The notes: a model not told the origin generated them from the letters alone. Positions 9,124 through 18,539 are shown, counted from the first letter of the stretch. The stretch: DNA of 64,000 nucleotides from Rhodococcus sp. ABRD24 (GCF_004328705.1 NZ_CP035319.1:124001-188000); one strand, 5' to 3'. A program made the numbers and translations.

Positions 9124-10044
9124 ATGGAGACCACAGCGCCGATTGTCGTCGGCATCGATGGGTCCACGAACTCCTACGCCGCGGTGAGCTGGGCCGCCAA
9201 GGAGGCACGCCTCCACGACTGCCCGCTCAAGATCGTCACTGCGCTCGGCGCCCCCGCACCCTACGGGGACGGAGTACAGCTGCCGCAGAGTTACTTCGCC
9301 GATCGCGACCGAGCCGCGCATTCTCATCTGGCAGAAGCTCTGGCGATCGCGCGCACGGTGCTCCCGGATCGCGGCGCCGCCGATTCCACGGAAGCCGCCA
9401 CCGAGGTGCGGAACGGTTCCGCACGTCCCCAGCTGATCGAGGCCTCGAAGTCGGCGAGAATGATGGTGTTCGGCAGTCGTGGGTTCGGCCAGATCACCGC
9501 GGTCCTCGCGGGATCGGTGACCTCCGCGCTCGCCGCACATGCGCACTGCCCGGTCGCGGTGCTGCGGGGCCGTGCCGGACAGACCTCGGGCCGTGGAGAA
9601 GTGGTCGTCGGGATCGACGGTTCGGACAACAGCCGTCCGGCGCTGGCGGCGGCGTTCGAGGAAGCAGCGCTGCGCGGCGCCGATCTCGTTGCAGTCCACA
9701 CGTGGTCGCCGTTCACACTGTCCACGGCCTTCGACGACCAGCTGGATCTGCCGTGGGATGCGGTCGAAGTTGCCGAGCAAGCGGTGCTTGCCGAGAGTCT
9801 TGCCGGATGGAGTGAGCGATATCCCGAGGTACGCGTCAACCGGATCGTTGCCAAGGGCACCTCGGCGGACGAACTCAGGGACCGTTCGGAGGAAGCCGAA
9901 CTGCTCGTCGTCGGCAGCCACGGCCGAGGCGGCTTCTCCGGGATGCTGATCGGTTCCACCAGCACCGCACTGCTGCACTCGGCAAGGTGCCCGCTACTGA
10001 TCGTGCGTAGCAGACCCGGCAGCAATCAATCGGGCACCGACTGA
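9124..10044 (+). CDS. Tandem-domain universal stress protein
   Basis: This 306-residue protein has two UspA domains (about 1-150 and 155-300). Each begins with the VVGIDGS strand; the second ends in the ATP-binding loop [20 protein letters not shown], and the first has [20 protein letters not shown]. The layout resembles the DosR-regulon USPs Rv2623 and Rv3134c. ATG at 9124 is preferred over upstream ATGs because GGAGG at 9113-9117 is correctly spaced. Divergent from devR across a DosR-like box. Confidence 0.92.
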   Translation: METTAPIVVGIDGSTNSYAAVSWAAKEARLHDCPLKIVTALGAPAPYGDGVQLPQSYFADRDRAAHSHLAEALAIARTVLPDRGAADSTEAATEVRNGSARPQLIEASKSARMMVFGSRGFGQITAVLAGSVTSALAAHAHCPVAVLRGRAGQTSGRGEVVVGIDGSDNSRPALAAAFEEAALRGADLVAVHTWSPFTLSTAFDDQLDLPWDAVEVAEQAVLAESLAGWSERYPEVRVNRIVAKGTSADELRDRSEEAELLVVGSHGRGGFSGMLIGSTSTALLHSARCPLLIVRSRPGSNQSGTD

Positions 10045-10073
10045 TCCGACAGATTCCTCCGGAAGGTTCCCCA

Positions 10074-10232
10074 GTGCAGCACGACGAACAGATCTACTTC
10101 GTGGCCGGTCCTGGAGTGACCGTCACAGACGCGATCGCGTGTGCGTTCCTGGAACTCCGCGCATGTGTCGTCCTGGCGGAGGACTCCTGTCATTCGGCGA
10201 GCGGTGACGAATCCGATTCTGGGGCGGCCTGA
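10074..10232 (+). CDS. Possible small protein (52 residues) after the USP gene
   Basis: A GTG-started frame with a good Shine-Dalgarno (GGAAGG at 10061-10066, 7 nt away) and high third-position GC encodes MQHDEQIYFVAGPGVTVTDA followed by a Cys/Asp-rich tail. It begins 29 bp after the USP and its last 43 bp overlap the convergent nitroreductase gene. No family is recognised. It may be a real DosR-island miniprotein or a chance frame. Confidence 0.4.
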   Translation: MQHDEQIYFVAGPGVTVTDAIACAFLELRACVVLAEDSCHSASGDESDSGAA

Positions 10233-11215
10233 TCAATCCGGCACACCTCGTCGATGGACCGACGTCCCGTGGCCGACAGTTCTGCAGCCACGCCGTTCCT
10301 ACCGGTACCGATCCGCACCACGGTCTGTGGGAATCGGAACCGTTCGCCCCGCGCCGCTGCCGCGTCCCGCACCATCGCCCGGCTCGCCGCCACCTCCGTC
10401 AGATGGGTGAGCGGGCAGGTCCGTAGCCCGCGAGCGGTGGCGTCGAGCAGGACCTGGGAAAGCGCCTCACCGCTGCGTAACCAGTCGAGTCGGGTGTCCG
10501 CTTCCGTGCTGATCACCGCGAGCGCGGCCCGATCCGGACCCGGTGCATCGGACTTCAATGTCCCGCTCGGGAATTCGCGACCAGTGGGAACTGCCCGCCC
10601 GGCCGGCCGGGCGGACGGCGGGACGCCCTCGTCGGGAAGTGAGTGCCCGGTCCACCAGAAGAGTTCGGTGCGGTAGGCCGCGTCATAGCGCCGCACCGAC
10701 GCGCTATGACGGGACGCCTCCGCCAAACGCGCGGCGCCGTCGTCGCCGAGGAGGGTCAACGACGACGCGAACAACCCCAGGCCGGCGTCCAATCCCGCAA
10801 GACCCGCCGACTCCGGCGCATCGAACGGCCGCCGATCGGTGCGGCGATCGGCGATCGCACCCCGCAACGACGCCATTCGGGAATCTGGGACAGCGTCCGG
10901 CGTCTGCCTCGACGGCGCGAAGTTCAGGGTGGCCAGGTGCATCGGGTCCTGCGGATCGGGAAACCGTTCGACCGTGACGTCGCTTCCAAACCCGGACGCC
11001 GCGACCACGCAGTGGTGCAGCACCGCGCCGCAACTGATGAGCATCTGACGTCCCAGGGGATCGGTGACCGCCAGCGACCTCGCACGGTCGGCGTACAGTT
11101 CCAGCGCCCCCCGGGCGTACGTCCACAACCACGGCTGACTGTTGTGCAGTGACGGTGCCCGACATGCGATCTCGACCGCGCCGCGGATCACGTCGGGTCC
11201 AGGACCCGTTGTCAT
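10190..11215 (-). CDS. acg: Acg-family FMN-dependent nitroreductase-like protein
   Basis: This 341-residue protein resembles the Acg/Rv2032 and Rv3131 group of the DosR regulon: two fused nitroreductase-like halves thought to bind or sequester FMN. Typical segments are EIACRAPSLHNSQPWLW near the N-terminus, and DRRTDRRPFD followed by the LDAT..GLRTCPLTHLTEV region. The start is ATG at 11215; the frame continues upstream through non-coding sequence. Divergent from the PEP synthase-like gene across a DosR-like box. Whether it is catalytically active cannot be told from sequence. Confidence 0.85.
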   Translation of the reverse strand: MTTGPGPDVIRGAVEIACRAPSLHNSQPWLWTYARGALELYADRARSLAVTDPLGRQMLISCGAVLHHCVVAASGFGSDVTVERFPDPQDPMHLATLNFAPSRQTPDAVPDSRMASLRGAIADRRTDRRPFDAPESAGLAGLDAGLGLFASSLTLLGDDGAARLAEASRHSASVRRYDAAYRTELFWWTGHSLPDEGVPPSARPAGRAVPTGREFPSGTLKSDAPGPDRAALAVISTEADTRLDWLRSGEALSQVLLDATARGLRTCPLTHLTEVAASRAMVRDAAAARGERFRFPQTVVRIGTGRNGVAAELSATGRRSIDEVCRIDQAAPESDSSPLAE

Positions 11216-11289
11216 TCCTCGAGTGTCGTCGCCCCGCGATCGGCGCGGCAAGAGTCGTTGGGCCTCACCCTCCTCCTTCCGCGGCGACC

Positions 11290-11306
11290 GGTGACCTTGG
11301 GCCCTG
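11290..11306. promoter_or_regulatory. Putative DosR box between nitroreductase and ppsA-like operon
   Basis: GGTGACCTTGGGCCCTG, same 17-bp layout as the sites at 3276 and 9050. It lies 75 bp from the nitroreductase start and about 100 bp from the ppsA-like start. Confidence 0.5.
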
Positions 11307-11404
11307 TAGGAGCGGCCCAACCGGGTGTTTGCTGGAGCGAGACGACGAGAACGACATCCGAGTGCCATAGCCGCCCAGTGGCCCAGCAGCGAGGAGCACG
11401 GACC

Positions 11405-13720
11405 ATGACAGCTCAGCCGGCCCCGACACCGTCCCGGTGGGTCGCCCCGCTCGAGCGGCTCGGGCCCGCCGACGCGCCGTCTGTCGGCGGAAAAGCCGCG
11501 AATCTCGGCGAACTCACGCGCGGCAAGTTCCCCGTACCGCCGGGCTTCGCGATCGACGAGCAGGCGTACAAGGATGCGATGGATGCGGCCGGCGTCCGGT
11601 CCGAACTCGCCCGCCGTGGGGCTGCCCCGCGCAGTCCTGACGACAGTGACCTCACCCGAGAGGCCGACGAACTGCAGGCCGTCGTACGCGGGGTGACGCT
11701 TCCCGACGAGATGCAGGCGCAGATCCGAGGCGCCTATCGCGACCTCGGCAACGAGGTGTCGGTAGCGGTCCGCTCGTCGGCCCCCGCGGAGGACGCCGCC
11801 GACACCTCCTTCGCCGGGATCCACGAGAGCTTCACCGATGTGACCGGCGCCGATGCCCTGATCGATGCGGTCCGCGAGTGCTGGGCATCGCTCTGGTCCG
11901 CGCGCGCTCTCACCTACCGGACCCTGCGCGGCTACACCGATGAGCCATCCATCGCGGTGGTGGTCCAGCGGATGGTCCGCTCGGACCGGTCCGGAGTTGC
12001 GTTCACCGCGGATCCACGGACCGGGGCGCGGGACCGCATCGTGATCGAGGCCGCACTCGGTCTGGGCGAGGTGATCGTGGGCGGTCAGGTCGAACCGGAC
12101 ACCTACGTGGTGGCGAAGGAGGGCTTCGACCTGCTCGAGCTGCATATCGGCGCTCAGGCCTTCGCGATCGAGCCGGGGGAGTCCGGTGACCGACGCGTCG
12201 ACCTGTCGGCGGAGGAAAGCAATCGACAGGTCCTCGACGACGACCAGCTACTGCAAGTGGCCCGGCTCGCCGCTGCCGTCGAGAATCACTACGGGCAGCC
12301 CCAGGACCTCGAATTCGCCTTTGCCGGCAGGCATCTGTGGATCGTCCAGACGAGGCCGATCACGACGCTCGGCCGCACTGGCTCCGCGGCCCCCGCCGAC
12401 ACCGCTCGCGCCGCCGCAGACCGGACCGAGCTGGTACACGGCCTCGGTGCCGGGCCCGGCACCGCAACAGGTACCGCGCGCGTCCTGCTGGGACTGGGTG
12501 ACGCGGACCGGCTCGGAGACGGTGACATCCTGGTCGCGCCGATGACCCGCCCGGACTGGCTTCCTGTGCTGCGCCGGGCCGCCGCAATCGTCACCGACGG
12601 TGGCGGAGTCACCTGCCATGCCGCGATCGTGGGACGCGAACTCGGCAGGCCGGTGGTCGTCGGCACCCACGATGCGACCACCGTCATCACCGACGGGACA
12701 CTGATCACCGTCGACGGCGGCAGCGGGACGGTGTTCTCGGGCGAGCGGGCGTCCGCCGAAACCCCCGCTCCCACAGCAGCCACCACGCGGACGGCGGTAT
12801 CCGCACCGACGGCCACCGCCGTGTACGTCAACCTCGCGACGCCCGATGCGGCTGAAGGCGTCGCTGCCCAGGACGTCGACGGCGTCGGCCTGCTGCGCGC
12901 CGAGTTCATGATCACCACGGCCCTCGGCGGCGCCCACCCGACCGCAATGATCGCCGCCGGACGCCGCCAGGACTACATCGACGAGATGGCAGCCGGCGTC
13001 GAACACATCGCCGCAGCGTTCGCGCCTCGGCCGGTGGTCTATCGTGCGATCGACCTGCGCTCCAACGAGTTCGCCGGACTCGAGGGAGGGGAGGTGGAAC
13101 CGGACGAGGACAACCCGATGATCGGCTACCGCGGCTGCTTCCGCTACGTCCGCGAACCGGAGCTCTTCCGCCTCGATCTCGACGTCCTCCACCGCGTTCG
13201 CGAACGCCTGCCGAACGTGCACCTGATGATCCCGTTCGTGCGGACCCGCTGGGAACTCGCGCAGTGCCTCGCACAGCTCGACGCGCATCCGCTCGGCGCC
13301 GACCGCGGCATGCTCCGCTGGATCATGGCAGAGGTGCCGTCGGTGGTGCACTGGATTCCCGCCTACGCGAAGTTGGGCATCGACGGGGTCTCCATCGGGA
13401 GCAACGACCTGACCCAGTTGATGCTGGGGGTCGACCGTGATTCCGAGGTGTGCAAGGACCTCTTCGACACGATGGACCCAGCCGTGCTCGACGCCATCGA
13501 CCGAATCATCGACCGATCCCGCGCCGCCGGGCTCACCACGTCGCTGTGCGGGCAGGCGGTCTCCACCGATCCGCGCCTGGCCGAACACCTGGTGCGGCGA
13601 GGGATCACCTCGGTGTCGGTCACGCCCGACTCGGCCGCTCATACGCGGCGCGTCGTCGCGACCGCGGAGCGCCGGATCCTGCTGGACCATGCTCGCGCCG
13701 CATCCCGTACCGAGGACTGA
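11405..13720 (+). CDS. ppsA: Phosphoenolpyruvate synthase-like (pyruvate, water dikinase)
   Basis: This 771-residue enzyme would interconvert pyruvate and PEP with ATP to AMP and phosphate. Domains in order: N-terminal ATP-grasp (SVGGKAANLGELTRG, AVRSSAPAEDAADTSFAG), the mobile phosphohistidine domain (GGGVTCHAAIVGREL, with His405), an Ala/Thr-rich linker, and the C-terminal PEP/pyruvate TIM barrel (DGVGLLRAEFM, GSNDLTQLMLGVDRDS, catalytic Cys715 in SLCGQAV). Length matches E. coli PpsA (792). ATG at 11405 follows a GGAGCACGG Shine-Dalgarno. It leads a three-gene unit with a CBS-BON protein and a USP, behind a DosR-like box. This suggests rerouting of the PEP/pyruvate node in hypoxia. Confidence 0.9.
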   Translation: MTAQPAPTPSRWVAPLERLGPADAPSVGGKAANLGELTRGKFPVPPGFAIDEQAYKDAMDAAGVRSELARRGAAPRSPDDSDLTREADELQAVVRGVTLPDEMQAQIRGAYRDLGNEVSVAVRSSAPAEDAADTSFAGIHESFTDVTGADALIDAVRECWASLWSARALTYRTLRGYTDEPSIAVVVQRMVRSDRSGVAFTADPRTGARDRIVIEAALGLGEVIVGGQVEPDTYVVAKEGFDLLELHIGAQAFAIEPGESGDRRVDLSAEESNRQVLDDDQLLQVARLAAAVENHYGQPQDLEFAFAGRHLWIVQTRPITTLGRTGSAAPADTARAAADRTELVHGLGAGPGTATGTARVLLGLGDADRLGDGDILVAPMTRPDWLPVLRRAAAIVTDGGGVTCHAAIVGRELGRPVVVGTHDATTVITDGTLITVDGGSGTVFSGERASAETPAPTAATTRTAVSAPTATAVYVNLATPDAAEGVAAQDVDGVGLLRAEFMITTALGGAHPTAMIAAGRRQDYIDEMAAGVEHIAAAFAPRPVVYRAIDLRSNEFAGLEGGEVEPDEDNPMIGYRGCFRYVREPELFRLDLDVLHRVRERLPNVHLMIPFVRTRWELAQCLAQLDAHPLGADRGMLRWIMAEVPSVVHWIPAYAKLGIDGVSIGSNDLTQLMLGVDRDSEVCKDLFDTMDPAVLDAIDRIIDRSRAAGLTTSLCGQAVSTDPRLAEHLVRRGITSVSVTPDSAAHTRRVVATAERRILLDHARAASRTED

Positions 13721-13723
13721 GCC

Positions 13724-14338
13724 GTGCGTGCCCGCGACATCATGACCCATCCGGTCGCCACCGTCGGCGAGCACGCCACCGTCACTGATGCCCTACGACT
13801 GCTCGCCGACTCGGCGGTATCCGCGCTGCCCGTCGTCAACAACGACGGCGAACTCGTCGGGCTGATCACCGTGGCGAACCTGCTCGACAAGATCGCGCCG
13901 GCGCCCGGACCGGACGGCGCGGTGGACCGCGTCACAGACCTCATGATCACCCCGGTACTCGCGATGACGCCGGATACCGATGTCCGGCACGTCGCAACGG
14001 CACTCGCCGATGCCCGAACCCGTGCGGTGCCGATCGTCGACCAGTTCACCGTGATCGGAATGATCACCCGCCTCGAAGTCGTCCGGGCGCTGGCCCGAGA
14101 CGACGCCACCGTTCGCGGCGAGCTGCTCGGCCGGCTTGCACGGTACGGCGCGGCATCCCGCTGGCAGGTAGACGTCCGCGATGGCGTGGTCACGGTCGAG
14201 GGCGCCTTCCCGGACGAAGCCGACCGCCAGGTGGCTCTCGTGCTCGCCCGCTCGATCCACGGGGTGGGGGAGGTCCGTATCCAGCCCACCCCCGGCCCCG
14301 GTCACCACCACGTCGCACCACCGAGGAGATCCACATGA
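13724..14338 (+). CDS. CBS-domain pair plus BON domain protein
   Basis: This 204-residue protein has two CBS motifs (about 1-60 beginning RARDIMTHPVATV, and 70-125 beginning VTDLMITPVLAM) followed by a BON domain (about 135-190, WQVDVRDGVVTVEGAFP). CBS pairs bind adenine nucleotides and BON domains bind phospholipid or partner proteins. Related CBS-only proteins (Rv2626c/Hrp1) are among the strongest DosR targets; the BON fusion is common in Actinobacteria and Proteobacteria. The GTG start lies 3 bp after the ppsA-like stop and the 3' end overlaps the next start (ATGA). Confidence 0.87.
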   Translation: MRARDIMTHPVATVGEHATVTDALRLLADSAVSALPVVNNDGELVGLITVANLLDKIAPAPGPDGAVDRVTDLMITPVLAMTPDTDVRHVATALADARTRAVPIVDQFTVIGMITRLEVVRALARDDATVRGELLGRLARYGAASRWQVDVRDGVVTVEGAFPDEADRQVALVLARSIHGVGEVRIQPTPGPGHHHVAPPRRST

Positions 14339-15213
14339 TCGATTCCCCGATCGTCGTCGGAGTCGACGGCTCACCGACCTCTCGTGACGCGGTGCGCTGG
14401 GCCGCGCGCGAGGCCGTCATCCGCGGCGCACCGCTGCTGTTGGTGTCCAGTGTCAGCCCGGGCGGCATCGGCACCTCGTCTCCGTTCGACGACGATCTGA
14501 GGCTCCTCGGGGAGCGCGCCTCTGCGGACGCCGTCGAGCTGGCTACAGCCGAGGATCCGGGCGGCACCCTCGAACCTCACATCGAGCTGTCGGGGCGTGT
14601 CCCCGTCGAGGCGCTACTCGAGCACTCCGAGACGGCCCGGATGATCGTGTTGGGGACCCGCGGGCTGGGGGAATTCACCGGCTCGCTGGTGGGATCGGTC
14701 ACCTCGGCCGTGGTCCACCACGCGCATTGCCCGGTCGCGGTGATTGCCGGATGGCCGCGCCCCGGGGAGGCGGACCTCGACGGTCCGGTGGTTGTGGGAG
14801 TAGACGGCTCCGCGGCCAGCGAAGCGGCAATTGCCGCGGCATTCGAGGAGGCGTCGCTGCACGGTGCGGACCTGGTTGCGATCCATGCCTGGTCGGACCT
14901 CGATCTGTCGGTTCTCGCCGCATCGAGCAGTTCTCGTCAGATCCCCACGTGGCCGACGACCGAGTCCTCCGAACGAGCCGTTCTCGCCGAGAGTCTCGCC
15001 GGCTGGCAGGAGCAGTACCCTGACGTCACGGTGCGGCCGGTCGTGGTCCAGGATCGGCCGGTGCGGAATCTGCTGATGCGCGGGTCCGGAGCCCAGCTGA
15101 TCGTGGTAGGCAGCCGGGGCCGTGGCGGATTCCGCGGCATGACACTCGGTTCCACCAGTACCGCGCTGCTCCGCACCGTCACGTGCCCCCTGCTGATCGT
15201 GCGCCCCGGGTAG
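14335..15213 (+). CDS. Tandem-domain universal stress protein
   Basis: 292 residues, two UspA domains: VVGVDGSPTSRDAVRWAARE opens the first and VVGVDGSAASEAAIAAAFEE the second. Nucleotide loops are GTRGLGEFTGSLVGSVTSAV and GSRGRGGFRGMTLGSTSTAL. It is the last gene of the ppsA-CBS-USP unit, coupled to the CBS-BON gene by ATGA. It differs enough from the other two USPs of the island to be an old paralogue. Confidence 0.9.
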   Translation: MIDSPIVVGVDGSPTSRDAVRWAAREAVIRGAPLLLVSSVSPGGIGTSSPFDDDLRLLGERASADAVELATAEDPGGTLEPHIELSGRVPVEALLEHSETARMIVLGTRGLGEFTGSLVGSVTSAVVHHAHCPVAVIAGWPRPGEADLDGPVVVGVDGSAASEAAIAAAFEEASLHGADLVAIHAWSDLDLSVLAASSSSRQIPTWPTTESSERAVLAESLAGWQEQYPDVTVRPVVVQDRPVRNLLMRGSGAQLIVVGSRGRGGFRGMTLGSTSTALLRTVTCPLLIVRPG

Positions 15214-15250
15214 CGCACGATCAGACCGGCCGCGGACTCAATCTCGAGAC

Positions 15251-15679
15251 TCAGTCCCGGGACTCGATCGCGATCTGCTTGGCGCCCTCGTCCTTCGCGG
15301 AAAGCCCCACCGACACCTCCAGAATGCCCTTGGAATAGCCGGCTTCGACCTTGTCCTCGTCCGCACCGACCGGCAACGCCACGGTGCGGGTGAACGACCC
15401 GTAGCTGAATTCGGATCGACCGTTCTCGGACTTCTCCTCGGTGCGCTCGGCCTCGATCGTGAGATGACCGTCCTGGACGCTGACCTTGATATCCTTCGCC
15501 GGGTCCAGGCCTGGAAGCTCGGCTCGCAAGATGTACCGGTCGTCCTCCACCTGGTCTTCGACCCGAATCAAGTTGCCGCCGAACGGAGGACGAAGCCCCG
15601 TCACGGGCAGGGCATCGAACAGTTCGGTCAAATCCGGGAACACGGACCGCGGTCGGCGCCGGGCGGGAACGTTGGACAT
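15251..15679 (-). CDS. hsp20: Hsp20/alpha-crystallin small heat-shock protein
   Basis: 142 residues with an alpha-crystallin domain at about 40-135 (RYILRAELPGLDPAKDIKVS, FTRTVALPVGADEDKVEAGY, GILEVSV). It is an ATP-independent holdase of the HspX/Acr type, the classic DosR-regulon chaperone. ATG at 15679 is preceded by GAGGAGTAGTC. It lies 89 bp downstream of a USP on the same strand, as the last gene of the devS-USP-hsp20 unit; the gap could hold its own promoter but no clear DosR box is seen there. Confidence 0.9.
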   Translation of the reverse strand: MSNVPARRRPRSVFPDLTELFDALPVTGLRPPFGGNLIRVEDQVEDDRYILRAELPGLDPAKDIKVSVQDGHLTIEAERTEEKSENGRSEFSYGSFTRTVALPVGADEDKVEAGYSKGILEVSVGLSAKDEGAKQIAIESRD

Positions 15680-15768
15680 GACTACTCCTCGCTGTCGCTG
15701 TCGATCACCGCTCGAACGGTGACATCTCCATTCGACTCCGTTCCAGGCGCGCTCGGCAGGGTCGTTGG

Positions 15769-16689
15769 TCACCGCGTCGGATCGCGACAGATCATCACCG
15801 GGCACGGGGCGTGGTGGACCAGATTCTGGCTGGTGGATCCGAGAAGGACGCCCGCGAGCCGACTGCGTCCGCGGCTCCCGACGACCACCAACTGCGCTTG
15901 CTTCGCATACGCGAGCAATAGCCGGCCGGCACCGGCTTGATTCAGCTCGGTCACGATTTCGACGTCGGGATAGTCCTCGACCCAGCCCGCGATACTCTCG
16001 CTGACCACCGCGCGTTCCGCTGTCTCGATCGCCGCCCAGTCCGCCAGTCGAGACGCACTGTGCGGGTCCGCGGTTCGGTCCGAGCCCCACGCATGAACAA
16101 CGATCAGAGGAACGTCGAACAGTGACGCGTACTCGAATGCCGCGCCCACCGCCCGGACACTCAACTCACTGCCGTCCACGCCGACCACTACCGGACGTGT
16201 ATCCGCGGCGGCATGCCGCCCGCCCCGACAGATCGTCACCGGGCACCGTGAGTGGTTCGCCACCCGCTGGCCTGTCGACCCGACCAGTGCGGTCCCGATG
16301 CTGCCGGAGCCGGTCGCGCCCAGGACCAGCAGCGCAGCGTCCTCGCTGACGTCGATCAGTGCCGCCGCCGACGGCCCCGGATAGGCGCCGGTCGTGAAGG
16401 CCACATCAGGGTGATCGGACTCCATCGCCGTCCGCGCCCGCGCCAGCACCTGCTTCGCGGCTTCCTGCAGCGTCTCGGTGAACTGCGCCTGAATGAGAAC
16501 CGCTGCCTCACTCAGGAACACCCCGGGAGTCGGCAGCGCGTGCACGACATGCAGGGGAGCGGCGCGACGCCCCGCCACCCGGGCCGCCCAATGCAACGCA
16601 TCGAACGCGGAATCCGACTCGTCGACTCCGACGACAATCGCGTCCGGACCTGGCAGCACACCGGACGCGGTCTCAGGTTCGTTGGCCAC
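15769..16689 (-). CDS. Tandem-domain universal stress protein
   Basis: 306 residues. The first domain opens AIVVGVDESDSAFDALHWAA, the second VVVGVDGSELSVRAVGAAFE; the ATP loops are GATGSGSIGTALVGSTGQRV and GSRGRSRLAGVLLGSTSQNL. The start is ATG at 16689, 24 bp after devS, so sensor kinase and USP are probably co-transcribed, echoing the Rv3134c-devR-devS operon of M. tuberculosis with the pieces rearranged. Confidence 0.9.
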   Translation of the reverse strand: MANEPETASGVLPGPDAIVVGVDESDSAFDALHWAARVAGRRAAPLHVVHALPTPGVFLSEAAVLIQAQFTETLQEAAKQVLARARTAMESDHPDVAFTTGAYPGPSAAALIDVSEDAALLVLGATGSGSIGTALVGSTGQRVANHSRCPVTICRGGRHAAADTRPVVVGVDGSELSVRAVGAAFEYASLFDVPLIVVHAWGSDRTADPHSASRLADWAAIETAERAVVSESIAGWVEDYPDVEIVTELNQAGAGRLLLAYAKQAQLVVVGSRGRSRLAGVLLGSTSQNLVHHAPCPVMICRDPTR

Positions 16690-16713
16690 AGGGGTCCTCC
16701 GTCACTAGCCTGC

Positions 16714-18432
16714 TCAGTCTTGCGCTTCGGCCGCTCGCCGCTCGGGCAGTGGCGCAGACCAGCGGACCCGGGTCCCCGATCCGACCGTCGAATCGAACTC
16801 GAACGTCCCGTCCACCTCCCGCGCCCGGGCCGCGAGATTCGCGAGCCCACTCGGGGCCGAAGGCGTATCGACACCGGACCCGTCGTCCTCCACTTCCACC
16901 GTCAGCTGGTCGTCCACGGTGACCATGACCGCCACCGTGTCGGCGCTGGAGTGGCGGACCGCATTGCTGACCGCCTCCCGGACCACGGCCTCGGCATGGT
17001 CCGCGAGATCCGGTCGGACCGCACCGAGCGGACCGTGAAAGCGGACATCGGCGACCAGGCCGCTGTCGGCAGTAAGATCCGCCACCGCACGCCGCAGCCG
17101 CCCAAGATTCTCCGATTCGCTTGCGCCGCTGTGTAAATCGAAGATGACCGTCCGGATATCGCCGATGATCGCCTGCAGTTCGTCGATCGTGGAGTCGATC
17201 CGCGCTCGCACCTCCGGCGCCTCCGTCCGTCGCAGGGTGCCGTGCAGGGACAGGCCCGCCGCGAACAACCGCTGAATCACGTGGTCGTGCAGGTCCCGGG
17301 CGATACGGTCGCGGTCGGCGAGCAGCGTCAGCTCCTGCTTCTCGCGTTGTGCAGCTGCTACGCGCAACGCGAGAGCGGCCTGATCCGCGAACGACGTCAT
17401 CAGCGCCAGCTGGTCGGTGTCGAATGTGGGCCGACCGCGGCGACGCAGCGCCACCAGCACACCGGTCGCGGTACCGACAGCGCGCAGGGGAGTGATCATC
17501 GCAGGACCGAAGTCCTTCACCGCACTACCGAAGGCGTCGTACTCGAGGTGGTCGGAGCTGTTCGGCAGACGGGTTCGGAACACCTCACCGGAACTCGAGC
17601 GGTTGACCGGAATCCTGCGGCCCAACGCATGTCCGGATTCTGGGCCGGATGCGACAGTGATCACGAGTTCGTCCACCTGATCGGGTGGAACGTCCGGATC
17701 CGACGGCACCGCGACAAAACTCTGGTCCGCGTCGGTGAGTTCACAGGCCCGGTCGGCCACCAGCTGAATAGCACGCCCCGGATCGTTCCCGCCGAGCAGT
17801 TCGGTGCTCACGTCCTGCAGCGCCTCGAGCCGGCTTCGACGCGCCTGTGCCTGGTCGTGAATTCGGGCATTGTCGATAGCGACACCGGCTGCCGACGTCA
17901 GCGCCTGCACGATGATCTCGTCATCCTCGGTGAAGGTGGCGCCGCTCGCCTTCTCGGACAGGTACAGGATGCCGAACACGCCACCGCGCACCCGGACCGG
18001 AACCCCGAGGAACGTCCGCATGGTCGGATGCCCTGGCGGAAGGCCTACCGAGGACGGGTGCTGCCCCAGGTCATCGAGACGCAGCGGCACGGGCTCATCG
18101 AACATCAGGCCCAGGACGCCGCGGCCGCGGGGGAGTCCGCCGATGTTCGCCACCGCGCTCGGATCGATACCGCGGTGCACGAACTGCGACAGCTGTGTGG
18201 CGTGGGCACTCCGGACGCCGAGAGCGCCGTAGCGTGCACCGGTGAGCCGCATCGCGGCTTCGACCACCCGATCGAGGGTGTCGTCGAGCTCGAGCCCGGA
18301 TGTCACATCCAACAGCGCCTGCACGAGCTCACCGAGCTGCCCGCGAGTCCGGCAGGTATCGACGGTCAACCCGTGCTGCTCGAGTTGACCTGTACCGCCC
18401 GGGCGCGCGCCCGGTCTCGGTGCGCGAGACAC
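16714..18432 (-). CDS. devS: Oxygen/redox sensor histidine kinase DevS/DosS
   Basis: This 572-residue kinase has two GAF domains (about 50-195 and 205-360), a HisKA_3 dimerisation helix with phospho-His382 in RDLHDHVIQRLF, and a C-terminal HATPase (EAVVREAVSNAVRH, then DDGSGV). In GAF-A the segment SVGLPPGHPTMRTFLGVPVR keeps the proximal haem His (here H135, equivalent to H149 of mycobacterial DevS), so it should bind haem and sense O2, NO or CO. The GTG at 18432 is chosen for its GGAGAA Shine-Dalgarno and because the length then matches DevS (578). A longer upstream frame is not family-like. It should phosphorylate DevR encoded at 8366. Confidence 0.93.
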   Translation of the reverse strand: MSRAPRPGARPGGTGQLEQHGLTVDTCRTRGQLGELVQALLDVTSGLELDDTLDRVVEAAMRLTGARYGALGVRSAHATQLSQFVHRGIDPSAVANIGGLPRGRGVLGLMFDEPVPLRLDDLGQHPSSVGLPPGHPTMRTFLGVPVRVRGGVFGILYLSEKASGATFTEDDEIIVQALTSAAGVAIDNARIHDQAQARRSRLEALQDVSTELLGGNDPGRAIQLVADRACELTDADQSFVAVPSDPDVPPDQVDELVITVASGPESGHALGRRIPVNRSSSGEVFRTRLPNSSDHLEYDAFGSAVKDFGPAMITPLRAVGTATGVLVALRRRGRPTFDTDQLALMTSFADQAALALRVAAAQREKQELTLLADRDRIARDLHDHVIQRLFAAGLSLHGTLRRTEAPEVRARIDSTIDELQAIIGDIRTVIFDLHSGASESENLGRLRRAVADLTADSGLVADVRFHGPLGAVRPDLADHAEAVVREAVSNAVRHSSADTVAVMVTVDDQLTVEVEDDGSGVDTPSAPSGLANLAARAREVDGTFEFDSTVGSGTRVRWSAPLPERRAAEAQD

Positions 18433-18539
18433 AGGGCCATTCTCCCACGCCGGCGGCGATCGATGGGCGCTGTGGCGGTGTCTCAGCGCGGAACCGCCTG
18501 ACCGGTGCTCGTGGGGACGTGACGAGCGCAAGAACACCG

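Noticed and set aside
15251..15270. AGTCCCGGGACT as a DosR box
   Set aside because: The half-sites are inverted relative to the GGGAC-GTCCC order of DosR sites, and it lies in the 3' coding end of hsp20.
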